Assembly (NCBI GenBank): GCA_002964805.2
Contig: PUDQ02000001.1
Coordinates: forward strand, 2,442,001 to 2,506,000
Origin: Trametes villosa
Lineage: Eukaryota > Basidiomycota > Agaricomycetes > Polyporales > Polyporaceae
Direction: 5' to 3'
Length of the DNA stretch: 64,000 bases
In this document: positions 1 to 11,365 of the stretch, in pieces
Position numbering within the stretch: the stretch's first letter is position 1
How the letters are laid out: each line of letters opens with the position of its first letter
The notes under the pieces: generated by a model
Told to the model about the DNA's origin: nothing
Seen by the model: only the letters and a program-made list of their open reading frames with translations
Databases searched by the model: none
Made by a program: the position numbers and the translations under genes

Positions 1-2057
1 GTAAGTAGCCTGTTGGTCGAGGTTCAAACAGTACGTACCTGGTATTGGTCGTCAGAGTCGATGACGGCCTTGCTGCCCTCCATGAGAACATCTGTGACTT
101 GCTTCAAGATGGGCTACGATGCAAAGGTATGTCAGCTTGCCTGCGACAGGCCCGAAACGAAGCTAAACGCACCGTCAGGTAAGGCGCAAGCACGGTGTAC
201 ACGACTAGGATACTGTCAGTACAAATAATTCCTGGGTGCCACCAAAGAACTCACAAGCATTCAGCGCGTTCGTGAGGCCCTCGATGAGGTCCGACAGCCC
301 AGGGATCATCTCAATCTTCGCGATGATGTCGCGGTAAATGTTGTCACGCCACTTCAGCAGCTCCCACAGCTGGTCGCGGACCTCCGGGGGCGCAACATTG
401 TTGGGGTCGAAGTTGTACGCCTTCGACTTCTCCTGGATGGAGCTGGCCTGCCCCATCTTGTCGTCAGTGTCCGAACCGCCGATGGGCAGCTTCTTCAGGA
501 TGGACTGCAGGTTCCCGAAGCTGTTCGAATCGTTTTGGGCCTGTGCAATGCATTGAGTCGCAGAACGTTGTGGCGTCAGGAGACTGAGAGCTCACATCGT
601 TCATCTTCTTGGAAAGATCCACAACACTTGCTTGACTCAAGTGGCTGTAAAGATAGGTTTAGACGGGCCACTGAATCTGTAGCAGGGTTCCACGCACTCG
701 GTAGCCTCTCCCATGAGGGAGTGCAAGAAGTCTACGGATAATCAGTCAATTGGACGGATTTGCTCACAACGCTGCAACATACCCGCACTACCGAACGTCC
801 CGGTCACCAGAGGGTGGGTGCGGCCGTTTGGCGTGTCAATGAGGACTGGAAGAACGCGTCAGAGACACGCATATAGCCACAAATAATCATATATCTACCG
901 TTGTCCCCGACATGGCAGAAGACCTTGTTATGTCCCAGCTTGCGGAGGGCGATCTCGCACCAGTTGCTGTGAGCAAGCAGGTCCTCCATGGTATGCAGAC
1001 CGGTGCCCATAAGGCGGTAAGCCTCCCAGAGATCAGCACCTTCGCGACCCTGCGCACGACGGCCGTGCTCAATGCAGTCGCGGAACACACGGCGGATGAG
1101 GGCCGTCGAGGTATCCCATCCGCGGTTCTCGGTCGCCATGTAGTTCTACATTTGAATGTCAGTGATATGCGGGGCCAACCATATATATCATTATAACCTT
1201 CATGCCGGTGCGCTCATCAATCTCAAGCTCCTCAGGGTTGACGGGAGGGCGCAGCTTCGGGTGGAACTGGCGAGCATCCCCTTCTTTCTCGGCATAACCC
1301 CTATCACGGATGTGAGCTGCATGCACTAACTAGAATACGTTGTCACTCACTTCGGGTTGTCGATGTGCTCGGTGGGAAGGTAAACGCCGAGACGGTCGGC
1401 GGTCACCTCGAACTCCTCAGTAGCAAAGCCAAAAGTCTTGACGCCACGAATATCAGCGGCATGACTTTGACATAGATCAGATAGCCTACCAGGAAGCCAA
1501 GGACGGAGACGATGAGCACAAGCGTGTCGGCAGAGAGCTTGCTCAGGCCCGCAATATCCATAGCCTGTGCATGATGTCAGTCCCAGAACTAAGGCGCCAA
1601 TTGACTAACGTACCTGAGAGTAGTCTCGCAGCCAATTGCCCTGAGATCGGCCAGTCAAATTCAGTGAGATGCTATGCGGTGCCGTGATCGACATGGATCC
1701 TCACGAAATAGACACGCTTGACATCCTCCTTTGAGAACTTCGCGCCGCTGCTGCCGGTGGCTGCGCCGAGGACCGACTGGGCGATACCGAGGAGACCTCC
1801 GCCGCCGCCGGCATGTCCGACGCTCTTCGCGAGCTCGGTGAGGATGTCCTCGATGTCGCCGTGGCGGAAGGCCTTGCCTAGATGAGGAGATCCCAATTTT
1901 AGTACGCACGATCTGGTCGCGATTGGAGTTGGCGTAACCGCTCACCGTTGAGGTACGCAAAGTCGGGGATATCACCTGCTCCGAACGCGTACGTTTCGGA
2001 CGGCAGGAGTACTAGTATCACAGTGAGAACGAGTAGGGTGGTCGTGAGTGAATGCAT
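1..2057 (-). CDS. het-C: Het-C family heterokaryon-incompatibility-type protein, 3' end outside window
   Basis: The spliced minus-strand protein starts at ATG 2055-2057 with a hydrophobic stretch (MHSLTTTLLVLTVILVLLPS) that looks like a secretion signal. It continues with AFGAGDIPDFAYLNGKAFRH, a glycine-rich turn (HAGGGGGLLG), then GNWLRDYSQAMDIAG and, further on, LMGTGLHTMEDLLAHSNWCE and FCHVGDN. These blocks and their order are those of fungal Het-C, a glycine-rich protein which in Neurospora controls vegetative incompatibility when different alleles meet in one cytoplasm. At least seven exons are visible, with introns of about 50-60 bp. The last one seen (up to about 115) ends at a gtacgt donor, so the C-terminus lies beyond base 1. 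A role in nonself recognition in this species is inference; many Het-C homologues have no proven incompatibility role. Confidence 0.9.
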
Positions 2058-2409
2058 GATCGATGTGGTGGTTGTCGTTGAAGAGAGGGCGGTTGCCCTC
2101 GTCCGTAGCGCAGTAGCTGTGGCGTAGGGCGAATGCCAAGACCATGTACTCGCCTCGATCGCTACATCTTGATAGTGACATCATACTCACCCTCCGTCAG
2201 TTGCGCAACTTGCGCCGGTTACTTAGCAGCGACGGTAAGCAATTACTGAAGTCGAGCTGCTAATTGGGCTTATTGCCCCAGGTGTGGCACTAAGACATGG
2301 TTATTATAGATTGTACAAAGCACGTAGACGACTAGAGCGATTGCAGCACACAACATGACAGACAGCCGAGTCCATATAATCATAGCAAACAGCACCAGCA
2401 TACCACCAC
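2058..2409. other. Intergenic region: het-C upstream and TAF2-like 3' flank
   Basis: About 350 bp, less GC-rich than the flanking exons. It must hold the het-C promoter (het-C reads away to the left) and the 3' end of the TAF2-like gene. I see no separate gene or convincing motif. Confidence 0.5.
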
Positions 2410-5400
2410 TCAGCTTAGCTTCGCCTTCTTCGCCGGCTGCGGTGTCCCCTTCTCTCCCCCCTTTCGCTTGCCGTTCGTCCCCCTGATCGGCGCCAGCAGG
2501 TCGCGGTACCGGTTGCGCAACTGCACCGCGAGCTGCCCGACCTCGGAGTCCGCGCCGTTGAACGTGACGGCGTTGTGGATCATCAGGTCAAGGTCGGCCT
2601 CGAATGCCTCCACAGAGTCGTACTTGTCGCCGTTCAGCTTCTGCTGGATCGTCCTCAGGTCGCGGGCATCCTTCTTGGGTATGATGTCGAAATAGGTGGG
2701 TATACCGAGGACGACCGGGTCGACGGGCTCCCGGAACACCCACGAGCTGCGTTCGCGCGGATCATGAGGATGCGGCTCCGCAAATGACGAAAATGGATAT
2801 ACGCACAGAGGATCGTTCAGCAGTGTCTTCATCAGCCCCTGCAGGCTCCGCTTCTCCGCATACGACAGCTTCTTCTCCGTCGCCTTTGCCCATTCTTTCT
2901 TGAATACCCGCTCGACCGCGTCGGCGCACAAGACGGGATAGGTGCCAGCATAGTTGAAGGTGCGGCAGTTGTGGAGGACCAACTCGACATCCCTCGCAAA
3001 CTCCTCCATCGTCGAGTATTTCCCGTCCGTCAACTTCGTGTTCATGGTGCCGAAGTCCATCGGCTCCTTGATCTCCTCGAAGTACCTGGGAATGAAAGAT
3101 GAGCGACGCTGCAACATCATGGGTGTGTATACTTACGTGGGGCAGCCATCCGCGACTGGGTCGACCGGCCGCATGAAGATGGGTGCCTCCGGGACCTTCG
3201 CCAACGTCTTCAGGATCTCCCGACACTTCTTCTCGTTGATGGGCGTGCTCTGAGTAGAGGTCTTCTTCATTTTGCCGTTCGCGGGCGTGGCTGGTCGAGA
3301 TGCCTCCTTCTCCTTCTCTTTACCCTTCGCGGACGATCGCGCAATCACTGCGGGCTCTGGTGCAGGCGATGGCTTGGGCGGCTTCTCCTTCGACTTGTGG
3401 TTCGACACCCCATTCTTGACTGGGGCAGGCGGCTCCGCGCGCTTGGGAGTCGGTGCCGGAGCTGGGGGAGCAGGAGTGGTCGCCGATGGGCCTGGCACGC
3501 TCGTCCGCTCCTTCTTCGCCGGCGTCGCCAGCGCGAGGATCTCGTCTTCCGTCGGGTCTGACGCTTCCTTCTTCCGCTTGCCTATCACGAGCTTTGGCAC
3601 GACCCTGTCCTTAGCCTTCTCAACCGGAGCCGGCAGTGGAGGAGCAGGCCTCTCCCGCTCTCGCTCTCGCTGACCAGAGCCAGACGGCTGTTGCTTGCGC
3701 CCCTGCTTCTCCCGCTCGATGGCGATGACTTCCTCCAGGAGGTCGAGAGAACCATCGTCCTCGAAGTCAGGAACGGTTGCCGGAGGAGGAGGGATAGGAG
3801 CGGGGGGTGGCACCTCGGACAACTTGGGCTCCTTCGGCTTCTTGCCCTTAGGCTTTGGCGCAGGCTTGGTGGCCGGAGCCGCGGGGGACGGCGCCACACC
3901 GTTGGTAGAACCCCCACCAATCTTCAGCTTGATCGATGGAACGGAGGTGGCTGGAGCAGGCGTCGCCCGTGGCGAGCGCTTCGCAGATGCCGGCGCAGGG
4001 GTAGGTGCGGAGAGCTTGATGGAGGGAGCGGACTGCGCAGCTAGAGCTGGCCTCTCCTGAGCCGCCTTGTTGGCCGCTTCAAGAGTCTTGTTGATGCGCA
4101 CCCACACTGGAAAGGGTGTGAGTATACAGCCTCACAACGAGAGGAAGTGAGCATACTCTTGTCGAAGAACGCCTCTAGCTCTAGAGTCTCGGTGTGAGCG
4201 TAGCTGCCAGGCATGTTGTACGTCTTCGCGTTGTTGGTCATGAGGCGGAAGTCGGCCTCAAACGCGAAGCGGTCCTTGTACTGCCCAGACTCCAACTTCG
4301 CGTTCATCGTGCTCAAGTCCATGGGGTTCTTGATGACATCGAAGTAGCTATACAGCACATTAGGCGGCGTTTGCAGATGGTAAGGATGCGAGACTTACTT
4401 TGGTGCGCGGTCACGGACAGGATCCACGGGCTGCAAGAACAGCGCTGCATGCTTGTTCGCCTGCACCTTCTTCAACCCAGTCCTGCACGCACGCAAGTCG
4501 TGCAGGCTCATCCCACTAGATTGAGCACGAGGCGCCGCCTTCCCAACCTTCTTCTCCGTAGCCTTCGCAGGCACCTTCGGGACGGGGAACTCCTTCCGCC
4601 TCTCAACGCTGGGCGTAGCAGCGCCCGGCGTGCGAGCCGCCGAGACGTCGCTTTGGGAGCTGCCCGGGACGAGCTTGAGCTTCGGGGGCACGGTGAAGGA
4701 CGTAAGAGGGCTCTTGAGAGTCGGGCCGCCGGACTTGACGGCACGGATGGGCTTGTTGGGAAGCTTGACGGGAGGAATCGGCGGAGGGACTTCCGTAACA
4801 GGAGTAGGAGGTAGGTGGATCGTGACCTTGGGAGGCGCCTCCTCGCTACCACGGATCAAGAGGTCCGCGAGCTTCAGAAGACACCAGCGGACCTCGCTAT
4901 CCGTCTCCGGCGCACTACACAACCATGCTCAATACGCAGGACGGTGAGCAAGGAAGCGGAATATACGCACAGAGCAATAGGCATCAGGAACTCCCGGATG
5001 GCTTCGTTCTTGCCAATCTCCCTGTCCTTCCGCAAGCCCCGGATCATCATGTCGATCTCGCCCTTCTTGTTCTCCTTGACCTTCTCGCCGCCGTTGCCGT
5101 CCTCTTCGATCAGGAGCGAGTCGGTCTCCTTCGCCGTCTTCATCTCGCCCATGGTGACAAGGAGCGCGAGACTCTGACACGCGCCTCGAGCGACGTGGCG
5201 GCGGACGATCCGGGAGGAGTCGTTCGTCATGACGGCGAGGACATACCGCATGATCTTCGGCACGTACCACTTCCCGAGGAAGAGGTAGTCGAACGCGGCA
5301 ATGCGGACTTGCGTGTAATTGCCCTCGCTGTGAAGGCATCAGCACAGACTCTAAGCCTGTAATATAAGGGCGCGTACCGAGTGAGCGGGAAGAAGAGGCG

Positions 5401-8400
5401 AGGATCGTGAGGAGTAAGACCGGCAAGCGTCAGCAGCATGTGGAACTGCAGAGAATGAATAGTGAGTAATAGTTCAGGTCAGGGATGCATTGGGCTCACC
5501 TCAATGACGGCCACAGTGACAACGTTATGGAACGTCGGGATGAGCCTGTCCATGCTGCGATATCGATCCACCTCCGACAGTGCAAGCTTCAGCAACTCCG
5601 CGTCCTGTGGATCCTGAACCGGGCCCGATTCGCTTGAGATGAACTCGCCACGTTCTGGAGGTACCGCCGACACGATCGCGTAGCCTAGCGCAGAGATGAT
5701 AGTGCTGATGTACAACGCGTCCGCGTACTGTACCACAATATGAGCGTAAGCCTCACGGAGTACGGACGCTACGTACCGGGTTCGTTGTGTTGTCATTGTA
5801 CCTGAGCTGGTCGACCAGGAATTGCCGGATGACGGGGGGCGTCTTGCCAGTCTCGAACCGTACCTTGGCTATTGAGCGAAGGATGCTCTACACCTCCAAT
5901 GAGGAATATGTTGTAAGCGGATGTAGTCTTGCACGCTTACCTTCCGCACAAAGTACTCCGCGATGTCGCTGAAGTCGTTCGGTCGGGGCACGTATGTGTG
6001 GCTGAAGAGGTCCGCTTTCTGGTCTTCAGGTTCGTAACAGTACCGCAAGAACAACTTGAACAGGTGAAAGAGACCAAGCCAGTCGAGCTTCTGGGTCGCA
6101 CACTACACAATATCCGGTCAGACGGCTACGCCCCAGCAAATCGGTGATGACCACGCACGTTCACCAGCGCCGCCGCGGCCTCGCAGCGTATGCGATAGTA
6201 GTAGTTCGACACGAGGACGGTCTTGGTGAGAGTGCTCGAGATGATCGCGTTCGGAGACTTGGTCAGGACAGCGATAGCCTGTGAAACGTTGAGAGTAGAA
6301 TGCGACAAACTCGGGAGTAGTACATACCTCGTACTGGGCGACTACATCTCGGTCACGCTGGAGCTGCGAGACCCACATGTAGTCCTTCTGGTCGAACGCA
6401 ATCGCGGCAATCCACTCGAAGTCGGCGTCGATGCGGATCCACTCGTACGTTTGGCCAGCCATGTTCTGCTCGTCCTCCTCTGTCCAGTCGGCGACCTTCC
6501 AGTTCTCTCGCTCCTGCTCGTTCTCCCAGATCTCGAGACCGAACCCCATGTCGACCATATCCATCGCAGCGGCGGCGTCAGCGTCGCCCTCTGCTGCAGC
6601 TTGGGCCGCCGCCTGGCGGGCGAGGTAGCGCTTCGTGTTCCGGCGGACACGCTTATACTTCGTGTTGAACGGAACCTCGTAGCGCTTGAAGGGGCTGCGG
6701 ATGTCCAAGACGTGCTCGTACGGCGTACCATCCGCCTCGTGAATGCGGATCGTCATCTGGCCCTGTAAAGATGTTCGTAACGAAGCCTATGCGCTGCGTG
6801 AAGCTGAACACTCACTTCGAAGAAGGGTACCGGTTTCATCATAAGCTTTCCGACCTCGTTGGTCTCATGCGCCTTGAAAGCCGGGGCGTCCTGACGCATC
6901 GTGATCTCCACAGCCATCTTCTTCCGGTTGAAGGAGGCAGAGAACCCGAACGTAGGACACCCGCTTCCGTAGATCCACTGCTCAGCGAACGACCGAGGAT
7001 CGATACCGCTGACCTTTCTGCACATACGGAGAAACGCGTGCGTGGAGACCAGGTTGTTTGCCATGTCCCCGGTCAGCGCAGACAGAAACAGCTTGGGGAG
7101 GACCCGCGAGAGACCCAGCGATGTCCCGGACTTGCCAAGCCGACGATCCAGAATGTGCAACACGAGCGGAGCCTTGAGGTTGATGAAGGGCAAGTTGGCA
7201 GAGTCCGGCGGCTCCAGCGTTTGAGGTTGGCATATTGGAGGCATCGAGCCGTTGTCGAGCCCAATGACACGCTCCATGTCCTTCTTCAGTCGATACCTGT
7301 ACTCGTTGGTCCCGAACATCTTGCGCACGAAGAGCCCAGTAATGTAGAGCCCCAAGCCGTTTACGAGCCAAGTGTCGGACCACATCTTCTGCTGGATGTT
7401 GACACCGATCCACTGGCAAGCGAGGGCGTGACTGAGGGCGTGTCGCGCTTCAAAGACTTGGTCGATCGCATCTTCCCCGTGCAGCATGTCGACAGTGACG
7501 AGCGAGAGGGTGGCCGCATCGTAACGCTGGGTGGGGAGTTCTTCAACGAATACGAGCTTGTAGGAACCGAATGGGTAAGAGCCGAATTCAGTCACATAGA
7601 AGCTCATCGCCGAGCGCATGAAAGAGACGGTACTCGTCAAATAGGACTCGTGGCCAGGCAAGCAGAAGGCTGTCATGAGAGGCTGAGTAGTCCCAGACGC
7701 ATCTTCGGCTGCGCTCAGGTCGGCTGGGATGGTGTGGACATGGAACGGGCCGGCTGCCCACGCAATGTGCTGCACGGAGGTAGCCACCGGTTGCGAGAAG
7801 AGGAAGATGGTCTTGCTTGAGTTGTACGGATGGGCCACCTTGTATTTAGAGCGTAAGGGACTATCCGGGTATGCAACAGACGGCGCGCACCTGTTCCACC
7901 AACTCTCCGCTGCATACAACCACTGTTGGGTACTCATCGGTCTCCACAGGTTCGTCTTCATCGTCTGATACCGGTTCGTGTTGTTCCAGCGACCGTGGGA
8001 CAACAAATTCGAAGTCCCATGCGCACTTCTCCCACAAGTTATCGATACAGGGAACCCAGCAACGCGATGCGTCTGGTGACGACGGGATCGTGAAGACGTG
8101 TGGTACTCGCTGCGGCGACAATGGTCTAGGTCATGTGAAGGACTATGGAGCGGTATTGCACTCACTGTGGGGTAAGCATCCGAGGGCAACACGAACTGTA
8201 CTCCATCGGCAGGATTCTTCAAGCTGTACGTGATCGTCACCTCGATCTGCCTGTACTCGGTGACGGGATGAGACGGCTGCGCGAGAGGCCCTGGTGTCTG
8301 AGGCTCCGGCGTAGCGGCTATGTCCGGCGGCGGTTGGCATCTGGACGTTGCAAAGGAGCTGTACAAACACACCTTCGCTGACAATACCGGCCTGGGTGCG

Positions 8401-8936
8401 ACTCCCCGACGGGGTGACTGCCACCTCCTTCGGGATGCAGATCGACAACTCTCCTTCGTCACCTTCCGCGAGCGCCGAGTACAAACGCCGCTTGAGTTCG
8501 GGATGGTTATGGACATCTCCAGCATTCGACACGCTCAAATGAGCGAGTGGGTCGTGGTGGACGAAATCCGCAGCGAAGGAGCCGACCGTTACGCTGTGTA
8601 CGTCTGACGAAGTCGCGTGGATTGGTTGCAAGCTCTAACGAAGCGCAAGTCCAGGGTGAGAACGTACCACACTGCCGAGCATGAAGATGAATTGTCTTCA
8701 GGTCCTTGCTCGTCGGGTTGAGCGTGATAGTCGTGTAGCCCTAGGATACGATATAGTTGCCACACGTCGGCGAGATGAAGTATATGCGTACCCATATGTG
8801 GCCCGAGAAGTCCAACTCAAGGACGACTTTCTGGTGACTAGTAGAAACGTCATGACATGTCAGTAACGTTCAGAGTACCTCGAGCAGCGAAGGACACGTA
8901 TATGGTGAATCCTCTACGCGTATGCTCCCGCTGCAT
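2410..8936 (-). CDS. TAF2: TFIID subunit TAF2-like protein with three C-terminal bromodomains
   Basis: Predicted subunit of general transcription factor TFIID (nucleus, core-promoter binding). The N-terminal part has the M1-aminopeptidase-like TAF2 fold: HQKVVLELDFSGH, SFAADFVHHDPLAHL, GSYKLVFVEE, and a decayed zinc site (HALSHALACQW in place of HExxH), so no peptidase activity is expected. HEAT-like helices follow. The C-terminus carries three bromodomains: BD1 about 4500-4180 (NPMDLSTM, NNAKTYN), BD2 about 3190-2900 (EPMDFGTM, HNCRTFN) and BD3 about 2740-2500 (KDARDLRTI, HNAVTFN). A long Pro/Lys/Ser-rich linker separates BD1 from BD2, and the protein ends in a basic tail with a KRKGGEKG patch. 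Total length is about 1,900 aa over at least 14 exons. The reading is continuous through spliced frames from TAF2 into the bromodomains, but transcript data would be needed to exclude two genes. The start exon (ATG 8936) is my least certain boundary. Confidence 0.82.
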
Positions 8937-9185
8937 CTCGAGATTCCAACACCAAGTCCAGTAGCCACACCACGCGTTGAAGTTGGGCCAGGGAAGCAGA
9001 CCAAGTCCAGAGAGTGAGAGTAGAGGGAATAGAGAGGTGAAGGGGAAGGGTCAAGCAGAGAATCTAGCTGAACGTCGCGGGCGGTGGCGGCGACGTCGAG
9101 TGCGACGATGAGTGCAGCATCGACTCCTGGGCGGACTCGAGAGAGAAGTCAGATTACGTAATAGAGGGCTTGACCACGTCGAGGA

Positions 9186-9193
9186 CTAGGGTT
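9186..9193 (+). promoter_or_regulatory. Telobox-like motif 1 (CTAGGGTT) upstream of LTV1
   Basis: CTAGGGTT lies about 110 bp before the LTV1 ATG, with a second copy 19 bp further on. TAGGGTT-type boxes are known in promoters of ribosome-biogenesis and ribosomal protein genes in several eukaryotes, where Tbf1/Myb-type telomere-repeat proteins bind them. Use here is inferred from position and from the target gene's function. Confidence 0.45.
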
Positions 9194-9204
9194 CCCGATC
9201 GGGG

Positions 9205-9214
9205 CTAGGGTTAG
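9205..9214 (+). promoter_or_regulatory. Telobox-like motif 2 (CTAGGGTTAG) upstream of LTV1
   Basis: Second, longer copy of the telomere-repeat-like box in the same orientation, about 90 bp before the LTV1 ATG. The two copies are nearly two helical turns apart. Confidence 0.45.
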
Positions 9215-9302
9215 AGATCGATCCTCCGATCCACAGCTGCTCGTCCATCGACGAAAAATATTACCGAGTCCTCTTCCTCTCAGCCACCGCCCAGCTACCG
9301 CC

Positions 9303-11139
9303 ATGCCTCCCAAGTCTGTCTTCCGCCAGCCCGGCGCACAACACTTCCAGGTCGTCCACCGCTCGCAGCGCGACCCGCTCATCCACGATCCTGAAGCAAG
9401 CAAACATGTCCTGAAACCCGTCCAGCGGTCTAACCTGAAGGTGAGTTCGCATATAACACCGACATTCGAGTTTTAATCATGTGTACAGGGCAAGTCCAGA
9501 GCGGACTTGGAGCAGCTGCTCTCACCCTCGGAACTGGCACAAGACAAAGCTAGGCCAAACATAGGAGAAGCTACACTCTACGGTGTCTACTACGACGATA
9601 CCGAATATGACTATATGCAACACTTGAAGCCTGTCGGCGTGCAGGAGGATGGCGTAGAGAGCATGTGGCTGGAGGCACCAGCAGCGAAGTCCAAAGGCAA
9701 AGGCAAAGGCAAAGCGAAGGAGCCGATCACACTGCTCGACCTCCCCGAGGACACCCTTGCGTCGAAGGCCGAGCTGCCCAGAAATTATGAGGCGCAAGAA
9801 AACATTCCCACCTCCATCTCTGGCTTCCAGCCGGACATGGATCCACATCTTCGACAAGTCCTAGAGGCGTTGGAGGACGACGCGTTCGTGGACGACGGCC
9901 TGGAGGACGACTTCTTTGGAGAGTTGGTCGCGGAGGGCGAGCGGGCAAGCAACGACTCCGTCGCATTCGAATTCCGGGAGGAGGGTCTTGCGGAGCATGA
10001 GTCGGCGGCGACAGGCGCTCACGAAGATGGAGAGGGTGCAGCGGACGAATCTTGGGAGGCGCGGTTTGCTCGGTTCAAGCAGGCGCAGAAATCCGCGCCG
10101 CAAGAAGAGGCATCCGACATGGACGAGTACTCCGAGGGCGGGGACACAGTCGGAACACTTCCTCGCCTTGCCGTTGCCGGAGGGAAGCGGCGGAGAAAGG
10201 GGACGTCGGACGCGTCGGGTTACAGCATGAGCAGTTCGTCAATGTGGCGAAACGAGCACCTCAGCGTCCTGGACGAGAGATTCGACCAGGTGAGTGCCCT
10301 GTGAGGCCGCTGTGTGAACACCGTCTGACCGTGTTCCAGATCCAACGGGAGTACGATTCCGATGAAGAGGAAGAGGAGGAGCCCTCGTTCGATGATCTGG
10401 ACGAGGCCCCCGACCTCATCGCGTCCCGCGAAGACTTCGAGTCCATGATGGACGAGTTCCTCAACGACTATGAGGTGGTTGCCGGGAAGATGCGCCCTGT
10501 CCTCCCCGGAACCGCGTCGGAGAAGCTGGACGCCGTTCGCAAGGGCTTCGGCGAGGTGAAGATCCGTGACGAGGCGGAGGATAGCGGGCAGGAAGACGAC
10601 GACATTCTCATGCCGCTCGACATTGACGAGAAGAAGGACCGATGGGACTGCGAAACGATCCTAAGTATGTCCGCCTTGCACCGGGCTTGTAACATCGTTC
10701 TTACAACCCTCCGACAGCCACGTTCAGCAACCTGGAAAATCACCCACGAGTCATCACGGCGCGCAACAGCAAGCCTGTCCCCAAGATCCGACTCGACCCC
10801 AAGACCGGACTCCCATCCGTCGTGGAGGAAGAGCCCGCGCACAAGCAGCCACTGCACGACTCTTCTGCCACGGACTCAGAAGAAGATGATTCCCGACGTA
10901 CGTCATCCGCCGCTATCCCAGGACATATGGCTAACATCATGACAGCCGTGCGAGTTACCGTTGCGCGCAGTAAGAACGAGACGGCGGAGGAGAAGAAGGC
11001 GCGGAAGCAGGCCGTCAAGGCGGAGCGCCAGGCGCGTCGGACGGAGAAAAAGGTGACACGAGAGACCTTCTCGAAAGAGACGAAGCGGCAGGTGCAGTCT
11101 ATGACGGATAAGGAGAAGACAAAGGTGCGAAAGCTCTAG
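9303..11139 (+). CDS. LTV1: Ltv1-like 40S ribosomal subunit biogenesis/export factor
   Basis: Ltv1 is a late 40S assembly factor that joins pre-40S particles near uS3 and leaves after phosphorylation by casein kinase 1. The N-terminus (MPPKSVFRQPGAQHFQVVHR, SQRDPLIHDPEAS) is the family's conserved start, and YDDTEYDYMQHLKPVG matches the second conserved block. Acidic middle segments and a basic C-terminal helix (KKARKQAVKAERQARR) are also typical. Exons: 9303-9440, 9489-10289, 10340-10664, 10718-10897 and 10946-11139; all junctions are GT..AG and keep the frame. A KGKGKGKAK run comes from a short AAAGGC repeat near 9690. The gene is divergent from the TAF2-like gene and convergent with FAB1 (226 bp apart). 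Confidence 0.93.
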
Positions 11140-11365
11140 AGTAGTCTACTGTCACGCTTGTTTGTACGATGTGAGTCTGGAACCAAGTTGTATCATTGCG
11201 GGGTATGTCATTACATGGATGAAGATGCGTGTCGGGTGGGGAGCGTGAACAAACTAGCGACAAGACAAGTGCGAGTACGAGCGTCAGTGTGAATAGGAAG
11301 AAGGTATACAGGTCGTGCGCGGATTAGGATTACAGTGATGGTACAGTGTCCCAGGAAAGCCGGTA

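Larger units (their letters stand above)
8937..9302. promoter_or_regulatory. Divergent promoter between TAF2-like gene and LTV1
   Basis: The 366 bp between two oppositely transcribed genes must contain both promoters. The LTV1-proximal half holds two telobox-like motifs (listed separately). No clear TATA box is seen. Confidence 0.6.

Noticed and set aside
3655..3680. CGCTCT repeat in the TAF2-like gene
   Set aside because: It encodes the RERERER linker of the protein, ordinary low-complexity coding sequence.
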